Assembly: GCA_002840755.1 (NCBI GenBank)
Contig: PHBZ01000002.1
Coordinates: 1-64,000 of the forward strand
DNA from: Chloroflexi bacterium HGW-Chloroflexi-10
GTDB lineage: Bacteria; Chloroflexota; Anaerolineae; Anaerolineales; Anaerolineaceae
DNA: 64,000 nucleotides
Reading direction: 5' to 3'
Shown here: piece by piece, positions 1 to 7,110 of the stretch
Numbering within the stretch: position 1 is the stretch's first letter
Layout: every line of letters starts with the position of its first letter
Made by a program: the position numbers and the translations under genes
The notes under the pieces: model-generated
Databases searched by the model: none
What the model was told of the DNA's origin: nothing
The model's input: the letters and a program-made list of their open reading frames with translations, nothing else

Positions 1-71
1 GTCTATGGACATTTGATTTCTTGAATAGTGGACTTTTTAATATCCTGATTTAAGGACTTTTTATTTACTGC

Positions 72-1850
72 TTGACACCGTATGATGAAACGTTAGCCGC
101 CGGTCTGTCAAATGGTTTGATTCAAATATTTAGCCTGGATGACGGTGTCTTAGTGGGAGAATATTTCGCTGCCAATACGGCTGTCATTACAATCGCCTTC
201 GGCCCCGATCGTTTAATTGTTTATCAAACTGATGAGGGAAAAGGATTGAAACTGCCATACACCATTTCCATCTGGAACACTTTGAATAACAAAATTGTGT
301 TTTCAAGGAACGGTATCGTTGAAGGGGGAAAGTATGGATTTAATCCACTTGTAATAAGCCCTGACGGAAAATGGTTTAGCTTTAGAGAGAATAATGGGTA
401 CAACATAATGTCATCAGAAGATGGGCGTCCAACCTGGAAAGTTAACAATGGAACTCCGCGTACATTTTCTCCGGATGGCGGCATGCTTTTGGCAATAAAC
501 GAGGATGGAAAATCGTTTTTTTATTCCGCAGAAGCTGGTAAATTACTTTACACTCTTCCATTTTTTGTGGCACAATTCACCCCTAACAGCCGTCAAGTTC
601 TGACAATAGAAGGTAATTCTAATCAATATGGTGACATAAAGTTATTTGACCTGCCTACAGAAAATTCCCAGGCAAAGTTAATCCAGAGATTTGATGGATT
701 CCCAATTCCTTCAACGATTTGCTGCATCGATAATATGTCGTTTCAACATATTGCTGTATCCCCCGATGGTAAATATTTGGCTTTGATGAATCTATATTTT
801 CAAGATTATTCAGAAATGAATTCAATTAAAATTTACCTAATGATAGATGGTAGCCTGGTCAATGAAATCCCAATGATTACTGGCCCAAACGGTTATATTG
901 AAGAGAGAGCTTTAAGTGACAAAGAAAAATGGTTTGCATATCCACGTATCCAGGAAATATTTTTTGTTGACTCAGTCAATGATTTATTAACGTTTGAAAG
1001 CTCTGGTATCAGCGGCGCCATACTCAAACTGCGTCGTTGGGATGTCGGTTCAGGTAAGGAACTGCTTTCATCGGACTTGCCTCAAGAAGAGCTCAACTTT
1101 ACCGCACTTAATTTTAATTCAGACGGAAGTCAATTAGTGGTAAGCAAAAGAAATGGAGTTGGCAATAGTATCCATTTCATCGATCTTGATAAAGGCGTGT
1201 TTGTTAGGGAGATACCCGACCCAGAAAGTTGGTATCACGGCATTTTGAGAGGGTTAGAATTTGTCCAGAAAGGGAAGACTCTACTTATCCACGGAGGTAG
1301 TCAATCCTCAAGCATAGATATTTCTACTGGTCAATCGATCTATCCAAAGAATTGGGATTGTGAACCTGAAACTCAGGATGTGTATTCTTATCCGAAAACG
1401 TTTTCCCCCGATGGAAATTTGATGGTGTGTGATTTTGGGAAATATGCCACAATTGTTGATGTGTTAAGTGGAAAAATAACTGCGAAATTTCTTAATCCTG
1501 CTAAAGGTTCATTTCTGTTTGTAGGTGATGCTCACTTTTCGCCGGATGGTAAATTACTCGCAATCTCATTTGAAGATTATGGTAAAACTTTGATTATTGA
1601 CGTTGCTAATTTGGAGATAATCCAGGATCTTAAATCCGCGGACAGTATAACTTTTTCCCCTGATGGACGTTTTTTAATTTTATCAGTAGACAATTGGGGT
1701 TACTATTTCTATGATATAAAAAATGGAGAACTTATCAAAACAATATATAACTTTGATCAGTTAATCCAAGGTGTTACTTTCTCTCCAGATGGCACCTTGA
1801 TGGTGACGGGTTCTTCCGGGGGAATGATTTTTTGGGGAATCCAACGTTAG
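72..1850 (+). CDS. WD40-like beta-propeller repeat protein, 5' end uncertain
   Basis: The product is made of WD40/TolB-like blades. The phrase FSPDG or a close variant (ISPDGK, FSPDGG, VSPDGK, FSPDGN, FSPDGR, FSPDGT) recurs about ten times, each followed by a strand pair ending in a turn such as DLDKG or DVLSGK. Such propellers usually serve as binding platforms; no catalytic domain is visible. The listed start is a TTG with no Shine-Dalgarno, and the protein opens in the middle of a blade (TPYDETLAAG) with no signal peptide. The frame is closed by TAA at 51-53, so the 5' part is either lost or broken by a mutation beyond what the window shows. It could therefore be a pseudogene remnant. The family call is firm, the gene status is not. 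Confidence 0.6.
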   Translation: MTPYDETLAAGLSNGLIQIFSLDDGVLVGEYFAANTAVITIAFGPDRLIVYQTDEGKGLKLPYTISIWNTLNNKIVFSRNGIVEGGKYGFNPLVISPDGKWFSFRENNGYNIMSSEDGRPTWKVNNGTPRTFSPDGGMLLAINEDGKSFFYSAEAGKLLYTLPFFVAQFTPNSRQVLTIEGNSNQYGDIKLFDLPTENSQAKLIQRFDGFPIPSTICCIDNMSFQHIAVSPDGKYLALMNLYFQDYSEMNSIKIYLMIDGSLVNEIPMITGPNGYIEERALSDKEKWFAYPRIQEIFFVDSVNDLLTFESSGISGAILKLRRWDVGSGKELLSSDLPQEELNFTALNFNSDGSQLVVSKRNGVGNSIHFIDLDKGVFVREIPDPESWYHGILRGLEFVQKGKTLLIHGGSQSSSIDISTGQSIYPKNWDCEPETQDVYSYPKTFSPDGNLMVCDFGKYATIVDVLSGKITAKFLNPAKGSFLFVGDAHFSPDGKLLAISFEDYGKTLIIDVANLEIIQDLKSADSITFSPDGRFLILSVDNWGYYFYDIKNGELIKTIYNFDQLIQGVTFSPDGTLMVTGSSGGMIFWGIQR

Positions 1851-1865
1851 CTTAGGTGTTTTTTG

Positions 1866-1936
1866 AGCGGGCAACGAGATTCGAACTCGTGTATATAGCT
1901 TGGAAGGCTATCGTTCTACCACTGAACTATGCCCGC
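1866..1936 (-). tRNA. tRNA-Gly (anticodon TCC)
   Basis: Read on the minus strand, the cloverleaf closes fully: acceptor arm GCGGGCA/TGCCCGC, D-arm with AGTGGT, anticodon loop CTTCCAA giving TCC, and T-loop TTCGAAT. The discriminator is T, as in bacterial tRNA-Gly. The 3' CCA is not encoded (TCA follows), so it must be added by a nucleotidyltransferase. Confidence 0.95.
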
Positions 1937-1948
1937 ATAACGTTCGCT

Positions 1949-1976
1949 ATTATACCACTGAACAAATCTATGTGAA
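1949..1976 (-). promoter_or_regulatory. Promoter of tRNA-Gly
   Basis: On the minus strand TTCACA (1971-1976) and TATAAT (1949-1954) are separated by 16 bases. The -10 box lies 12 bases before the mature tRNA 5' end, which suits a short 5' leader. Confidence 0.6.
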
Positions 1977-1984
1977 GGTTAAAT

Positions 1985-2017
1985 AAAAAAATAGCTGTTA
2001 TCAAACAGCTATTTTTT
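1985..2017 (-). terminator. Intrinsic terminator downstream of the SPFH gene
   Basis: A 14-bp stem (AATAGCTGTT paired with AACAGCTATT, extended by A/T pairs) around a short loop, with an A-run on one side and a T-run on the other. It lies directly after the stop of the leftward SPFH gene and could work in both directions. Confidence 0.75.
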
Positions 2018-2036
2018 ATGGATTTAACAAATTGGT

Positions 2037-3116
2037 TTATGGAGTTTCTGGGCCATAAACGTTAGATCCGGGTAGCGTAGGTATGGTTAGGCCATTGGAT
2101 AATACAAGGTTCGGCATCATTCCGATGGGGGTGAAAATTAATTTATCAGTGTTTTTTATTGCACTGGCGTTTGCCATGGTCATTTGCAAGGATAAATATT
2201 CTGGATGTGTAGTATATAACTTCGCCAGAGCTAGTTCTTTTGCCAGTTCGATATTTGCTTTCTCGGCTGCGATAGCAGCGAGAGCCTGTTGAAGGAGTAA
2301 TTCCTGTTCGGCATTTGTACGTTGTGCATCTATAACTGAAAGTTGCGCCTGTAATTTCTGTTTTTCAAGGTCAGCAGTGATGATTTGCTGGCGCATGGTT
2401 TCTTGTTGCACAGACTGTTGAACACGGATCTCGCCTTCCTGTGCAGCTTGTTTGGCAGCAGCTTCCTCTTTGGCTTTTAAGGCATCCTGTTTTGCTTTTT
2501 CGGTAGCCAGGCGGCTTTGGACAATTTGGTCCATAGAGGTTCGTACTTCCTGGCTGATGATTACTTGAGGTACAACAACGTTTTGTACATCAACTCCTAC
2601 TCTTTCAGCAAGGCTACTTAATTCTTCGTCAATACATTGACGTAATTCATCGCGTCCTGAACCGATTACATTCTGATCAAATGTTCGATCTCCAACACAA
2701 ACTTTCATTGCCTGTAAGGCAAAACTGGAAACCTTTTGAATGAGAATCGTGTCATCGATGAATAACTGTCTGTATTGTGACCATTTTTCCATGATCATGT
2801 CATTTTTCGCATAATCCGGTCTGAATGCATCCGCGGTAACTTGTAATCCGATTAACTGCTTATCACTGGTGATTAATTCCGGATCGGTTACATCAATTAC
2901 AACTGCCTGAGTATTTACCTTAACCATTTGTGCGAATAAACCTGCATCCGAATATACACCAGCTGGCACAACTTGAATCACTTTACCACTGCGCATCATT
3001 ACACCAACTTCTTGTTGATTGACCAGCTTGAATAGGTAAACATGTGGGGATACCAGCGCAATCAATAAAATTATTCCCACAACAACGATAACAGCAGTTA
3101 TTATTCCTCTCCTCAT
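2037..3116 (-). CDS. SPFH/band-7 (prohibitin-like) membrane protein
   Basis: A 359-residue protein with one N-terminal membrane anchor (residues about 5-28), then an SPFH/band-7 domain (about 30-200) that includes the motif QQEVGVMMRSGKV. A long alanine-, glutamine- and lysine-rich coiled coil follows (about 200-310), and the tail is hydrophobic. SPFH proteins form large ring or cage oligomers that organise membrane microdomains and often partner proteases; the exact partner is unknown here. The start has a strong GGAGGAG just upstream. It is the last gene of a probable operon with the transglycosylase and lipoprotein. The family call is firm and the role is inferred. Confidence 0.85.
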   Translation of the reverse strand: MRRGIITAVIVVVGIILLIALVSPHVYLFKLVNQQEVGVMMRSGKVIQVVPAGVYSDAGLFAQMVKVNTQAVVIDVTDPELITSDKQLIGLQVTADAFRPDYAKNDMIMEKWSQYRQLFIDDTILIQKVSSFALQAMKVCVGDRTFDQNVIGSGRDELRQCIDEELSSLAERVGVDVQNVVVPQVIISQEVRTSMDQIVQSRLATEKAKQDALKAKEEAAAKQAAQEGEIRVQQSVQQETMRQQIITADLEKQKLQAQLSVIDAQRTNAEQELLLQQALAAIAAEKANIELAKELALAKLYTTHPEYLSLQMTMANASAIKNTDKLIFTPIGMMPNLVLSNGLTIPTLPGSNVYGPETP

Positions 3117-3181
3117 TACTCCTCCAATGTTATAAAGTTTGGGTAAAAATTTTTAATGGTCTATTTTTACCATGAATTTAA

Positions 3182-3622
3182 TTATTTTGTACTTGGTGTT
3201 TTTTCGTAGGGTTGTACAACCAGAATATATTTCATTTTTTTTTCTTGTAAGTCATCATTCGGGATACAAATTGTGTCGTAGCGCGCCGTTAATTGTGGTG
3301 CAATAAAACTGGTATTAACAGTACTTTGAGCAGCTGCGCTGACGCTGTAATATACATGTTCACTTGATGAAAGTTCCGATTCGTTTTGAATAGGGAAAAT
3401 CAGAAAGTACCAGGATAATTTTTCATTACTATTATTTTCTAGTGTTAATTGGATTGTTTCACCTGCAGGAATAAAAGACTCAAGCGGTGTACAATTTTGA
3501 CCATTAAATGTAATTATTATTTCCGAGGTTGCCATGGCACGAATATCATCTGCTTTTCGACAACCTGATAAAAAAATTGCAGCTAGAAAGCATAAACAAA
3601 GGCAGGAAATGTTTTTTGGCAT
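3182..3622 (-). CDS. Small lipoprotein, possibly cupredoxin-like fold
   Basis: This 146-residue protein begins with a lipoprotein signal peptide: basic start, hydrophobic stretch and lipobox LSGC with the acceptor cysteine near residue 21. The mature part is beta-rich (SEIIITFNGQNC, IPAGETIQLTLENNS), which resembles the opening of cupredoxin-like domains. However, no convincing set of copper ligands (His-Cys-His-Met) is present. Function unknown. It lies 28 bases after the transglycosylase gene and 65 bases before the SPFH gene, so it probably belongs to the same transcript and is anchored at the outer face of the membrane. Confidence 0.7.
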   Translation of the reverse strand: MPKNISCLCLCFLAAIFLSGCRKADDIRAMATSEIIITFNGQNCTPLESFIPAGETIQLTLENNSNEKLSWYFLIFPIQNESELSSSEHVYYSVSAAAQSTVNTSFIAPQLTARYDTICIPNDDLQEKKMKYILVVQPYEKTPSTK

Positions 3623-3650
3623 TCAATAATTGTAATTGATATCTGATTTT

Positions 3651-4244
3651 TTATTGGTAGTTGTGATAGATATTCAATACAATATCAGCATAATAATAGC
3701 CAACATCCATTGGCCCATACGCTTTAAGAGCATCACGCCAATTACCATGATTTGCAAAAAGGTTGGATAACATTCTACTGCCATAATCAATATTAAATTC
3801 CGGATTGTATAAATCCTGCATGGATGGACGGTTTGCAAAACAAGGTCCATTAATACACTGAAATTTTGTGGCAATCCCATCCCGAGGCATTACCTGCATC
3901 AATCCTACTGCACCGGATTTACTGTAAGCATCAGGATTGCCTCCTGATTCCTGCAGCATGACAGCGGCGATCAACTGGGGATCAACACTATTATGTTCAC
4001 CGAAATGTTGTATGCTTAGGCACCATTGGCGAATTTTTTCAGGATAGCTGGTTGGCAACAGGCATTCCAGGTTGTTTTGTTCATCATGTTCTGCTTGTGC
4101 TACTTGTTCTGTTACCAGTATTGTTGGTTCTTCTGTTGAAGCGTTAACACGAACATATGGTTTTGAAAATTGGGTAGCCAGCATAAAAATCACCAGACTC
4201 CCCACAATGAAACCAAACATGACGGCTTGAAGTCTTATCGGCAT
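3651..4244 (-). CDS. Membrane-anchored lytic transglycosylase (SLT domain)
   Basis: A 197-residue protein with an N-terminal membrane segment (about 5-25), a short linker and a C-terminal SLT/lysozyme-like domain. The family motifs are present: LQESGG with the catalytic glutamate at residue 99, then SGAVGLMQVMP and the later GSRMLSNLF/AYG region. Enzymes of this type cleave glycan strands of peptidoglycan to form 1,6-anhydro-muramic ends. An AAGGAG lies just before the start. It is the first gene of the envelope operon with the lipoprotein and SPFH genes. Confidence 0.88.
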   Translation of the reverse strand: MPIRLQAVMFGFIVGSLVIFMLATQFSKPYVRVNASTEEPTILVTEQVAQAEHDEQNNLECLLPTSYPEKIRQWCLSIQHFGEHNSVDPQLIAAVMLQESGGNPDAYSKSGAVGLMQVMPRDGIATKFQCINGPCFANRPSMQDLYNPEFNIDYGSRMLSNLFANHGNWRDALKAYGPMDVGYYYADIVLNIYHNYQ

Positions 4245-4270
4245 AATTATTCTCCTTATAGATTTTTATA

Positions 4271-4299
4271 AATATAGCACAATTGTTCTATTTTTACAA
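4271..4299 (-). promoter_or_regulatory. Candidate promoter of the transglycosylase-lipoprotein-SPFH operon
   Basis: Minus strand TTGTAA (4294-4299) and TATATT (4271-4276) with a 17-base spacer. The site sits between the terminator of the upstream gene and the transglycosylase start, where an operon promoter is expected. The hexamers are only moderate matches. Confidence 0.45.
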
Positions 4300-4302
4300 G
4301 GA

Positions 4303-4327
4303 GAAAAAAGGGACTGTTGCCAGTCCC
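4303..4327 (-). terminator. Intrinsic terminator of the EF-G-like gene
   Basis: On the minus strand GGGACTG, loop GCAA, CAGTCCC, then six T. It comes directly after the EF-G-like stop codon and is a textbook rho-independent terminator. Confidence 0.88.
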
Positions 4328-4339
4328 AATGGTTTATAA

Positions 4340-6406
4340 TTATTCTTTTTCTTCTATTTCACGTTTGTGTGCGTCGATTATTTCTTGCTGCAAGTGGGCT
4401 GGAACTCTTTCAAAGTGATCAAACTCCATATCAAAAATACCGCGACCTCCGGTGAGGGAGCGTAGTTGGGTAGTATATCGCAGCATTTCAGCCATAGGCA
4501 CCTGAGCAGTTACTACAGAACGGCCTTTATCTGTATCCATACCTTGTACCCGTGCACGTCGGGTATTTAAATCACCAAGAATATCACCCATATTCGTTTC
4601 AGGCACAGTTATTTTTACATTCATGATCGGTTCCATCAAAACCGGACCAGCCTCCTGAAAACCGATTTTGAATGCTTCACGTCCTGCGATTTCAAATGCA
4701 ACCGGTTTTGAATCGACGGCATGTTCTTTACCATCAAACACTGAGACACGAACCCCATAAACAGGAAAACCAGCAATAATACCGTCTTTCATGGTAGAGA
4801 GGATGCCTTTTTGGATCGAAGAGAAGTACGATTGCGAAACAGCGCCACCAAATACATCCCAGGTCATTTCAAATTCGCCTTCATTTGGCAGTACTTTAAG
4901 ATGGACTTCGCCAAATTGCCCTGAACCACCCGTTTGTTTCTTGTGGCGGTAAATACCAATACCTTCTTTAGTTATGGTTTCCTTATAAGCAACTTTTGGT
5001 TCAGCGATATTGACGTTTAATTGGAATTTGCCTGCGGCTCGACGGACTGCAACTTCAATGTGCTGGTCTCCCATACCCTGTAACACAGTTTGACGGGTGG
5101 ATGCTTCCATTGACCAGGAGAGAGTCATATCTTCTTCACAAAGACGGGTTAGCACAGTGCTAATTTTTGTGGAATCAGCTTGAGTTTTGGGTGTAATTGC
5201 CACACGATATAAAGCATTAGGGTATTTCGCTGATGGCAAGCTGATTGGATGAGATTTATCCCCTAATGTATTGCCGGTTACCGTTTCAGAAAGTTTTGGA
5301 ACGATAGCGATATCTCCGGCATGGACTGTTTTTACGTTCATGCTTTCTTTTCCGCGTGGGATACCAACATTTCCAATACGTTCTTCCACACCTTTATCAT
5401 GATTCCATATACGGCTGTCTGAATTAATGGTACCGGAGTAGACCCGGAAATAAGTCTGTTTTCCAACAAAAGGATCAGCCGTTGTTTTCCATACATAAGC
5501 AGCCAGTGGGCCGGAATCGCTCGCAGAGAGTTCAATCTCTTTATTATCCTTTCCAAGCGCTTTATATGGACCAGCTTCAATAGGAGAAGGCATTAAGTTA
5601 ATCATGGCATCCAATAATGGATAAAGACCAATTTGTACCGTCGCGGAAGTCGCAAATACAGGCACAACGGTTCCACTTTTTACAACGCTTACCAATCCCT
5701 TAAAAATTTCTTCGCTGGATAATTCGCCAACTTCAAAGAATTTCTCCATTAAGCTGTCTTCACCTTCAGCGGCAGCTTCAATGAGGGCCATGTGGGCTTC
5801 TTCGGCAGCATCCATAAATTCTGCTGGAATTTTAATTTCTTCCTTACCAACACCACTATAGGCTTTCATGGTGATTAAATCGATCACGCCTTTGAAATCG
5901 GCCTGTTCTCCAAGGGGAAGTTGCACAGGGATCAACCGAACATTGGTTATTTCCTGGAAGTCACTTAAAATCTTTCTAAAATTTGCATTTTCGCGATCCA
6001 TTTTATTAATAACAATAAAACGAGGAAGGTTGAATTCGCCACTATAGTTCCAGGCTAATTCGGTGCCTACTTCAATTCCTGCTACTGCGTCTACCAAAAT
6101 CACAACACCATCAGACACACGGAAGGCAGAAATTTCTTCACCAAGAAAATCGGTATAACCAGGGGTGTCCAGAATATTGATTTTTATGTCTTTATATTCT
6201 ACCGGTAATACAGAGGTGTAAATAGATATGCTTCGACGATTTTCTTCTTCGTCAAAATCTGATACTGTTGAGCCATCCTCGATTTTCCCCATTCGGTTGA
6301 TTGCCCCGGTGGTGAAAAGAAATGCTTCAGCCAGCATCGACTTTCCAGCGCCACTATGTGACGCCAACGCAATATTGCGAATTGACTCGGTTCTATATTC
6401 TTTCAT
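4340..6406 (-). CDS. fusA2: Elongation factor G-like GTPase (EF-G paralogue)
   Basis: A 688-residue translational GTPase with the full EF-G layout: G domain with P-loop SHSGAGKS (residues 16-23), DTPGYTDF in switch II and NKMD for guanine recognition, then domains II to V. The domain IV start GGSGQFGEVHL and the C-terminal ARVQGMDTDKG are recognisable. The switch I segment reads RRSISI, where canonical translocases have RGITI. This marks the EF-G2/EF-G-like branch rather than the housekeeping factor. No rpsL, rpsG or tuf neighbours are present, also against canonical fusA. It forms a single-gene unit with its own promoter and terminator. The exact role, whether translocation under special conditions or ribosome rescue, is not known from sequence. 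Confidence 0.88.
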   Translation of the reverse strand: MKEYRTESIRNIALASHSGAGKSMLAEAFLFTTGAINRMGKIEDGSTVSDFDEEENRRSISIYTSVLPVEYKDIKINILDTPGYTDFLGEEISAFRVSDGVVILVDAVAGIEVGTELAWNYSGEFNLPRFIVINKMDRENANFRKILSDFQEITNVRLIPVQLPLGEQADFKGVIDLITMKAYSGVGKEEIKIPAEFMDAAEEAHMALIEAAAEGEDSLMEKFFEVGELSSEEIFKGLVSVVKSGTVVPVFATSATVQIGLYPLLDAMINLMPSPIEAGPYKALGKDNKEIELSASDSGPLAAYVWKTTADPFVGKQTYFRVYSGTINSDSRIWNHDKGVEERIGNVGIPRGKESMNVKTVHAGDIAIVPKLSETVTGNTLGDKSHPISLPSAKYPNALYRVAITPKTQADSTKISTVLTRLCEEDMTLSWSMEASTRQTVLQGMGDQHIEVAVRRAAGKFQLNVNIAEPKVAYKETITKEGIGIYRHKKQTGGSGQFGEVHLKVLPNEGEFEMTWDVFGGAVSQSYFSSIQKGILSTMKDGIIAGFPVYGVRVSVFDGKEHAVDSKPVAFEIAGREAFKIGFQEAGPVLMEPIMNVKITVPETNMGDILGDLNTRRARVQGMDTDKGRSVVTAQVPMAEMLRYTTQLRSLTGGRGIFDMEFDHFERVPAHLQQEIIDAHKREIEEKE

Positions 6407-6456
6407 GAACGATACCCTTCTGAAAAATAGAATGGATTGCCTTTAGCAACCTTCAG

Positions 6457-6485
6457 ATTTTATAGGATGAAAGGCAGTTTGTCAA
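6457..6485 (-). promoter_or_regulatory. Promoter of the EF-G-like gene
   Basis: Minus strand TTGACA (6480-6485) and TAAAAT (6457-6462) with a 17-base spacer, a near-consensus housekeeping promoter about 50 bases before the start codon. Confidence 0.65.
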
Positions 6486-6558
6486 AGAAAAACACAGTTG
6501 ATTATTTGGGCTCTATTATAACAGGTCTATCGGCACATTTTGTGGTTCTTTTTGGTAT

Positions 6559-7101
6559 TCAATTGTCGATTTTTTTCAACATTCTCCAGGCAGGTTCACT
6601 CACCTGACGAAGTTGATTATTATGGTCTCGGAAGGACCACTCCCCACTTTCCGGACCATCTATAACAAAACCATATTTTTGGTAGAAGCGAATAGCAGCT
6701 TCATTTGTCCTGGCAACATTCAAACTTATCTCCCAGAAACTGCGGTTCATCAAATCCAATTCAACGGTGTGAAGCATTTTATAGCCCAGACCCGCATTTC
6801 GGTAGGGAGGACGAATTCGAAATGCATACAAATAAGCGCGGTGGTAACCATCTGCAAGATCGCTCCGGGCAGAATTAAATTGTAGGAAAAGTTGTCCGAT
6901 AATACCTGTTCCCGGAAGGTCGGCTACCCAAAGAATATTTTTACCCTCCTTGGCTTTTTCAAAAGCATTTCGGTAAACATTGCGCAAGTGAATGTATTCG
7001 CCTTCCCATTCTAAATCAGGCAGATCTTTTTGGAGCAAATGGCGTAAAATAATGTCATTAATCCATGTTTTATCTTTTGTCTGAATAGTTCTCTTATCCA
7101 T
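6559..7101 (-). CDS. GNAT-family N-acetyltransferase
   Basis: This 180-residue protein matches the GNAT fold. A beta-strand with an aromatic run (AYLYAFRIRPPYR) leads into the acetyl-CoA pyrophosphate loop RNAGLGYKM, followed by the helix. The C-terminal NVARTNEAAIRFYQKYGF is the typical GNAT motif B region. It begins 10 bases after the DHH/CCA-transferase gene and is probably cotranscribed. The substrate cannot be told from sequence; small molecules, tRNA-related substrates and protein N-termini all remain possible. Confidence 0.85.
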   Translation of the reverse strand: MDKRTIQTKDKTWINDIILRHLLQKDLPDLEWEGEYIHLRNVYRNAFEKAKEGKNILWVADLPGTGIIGQLFLQFNSARSDLADGYHRAYLYAFRIRPPYRNAGLGYKMLHTVELDLMNRSFWEISLNVARTNEAAIRFYQKYGFVIDGPESGEWSFRDHNNQLRQVSEPAWRMLKKIDN

Positions 7102-7110
7102 TGTCAGATC

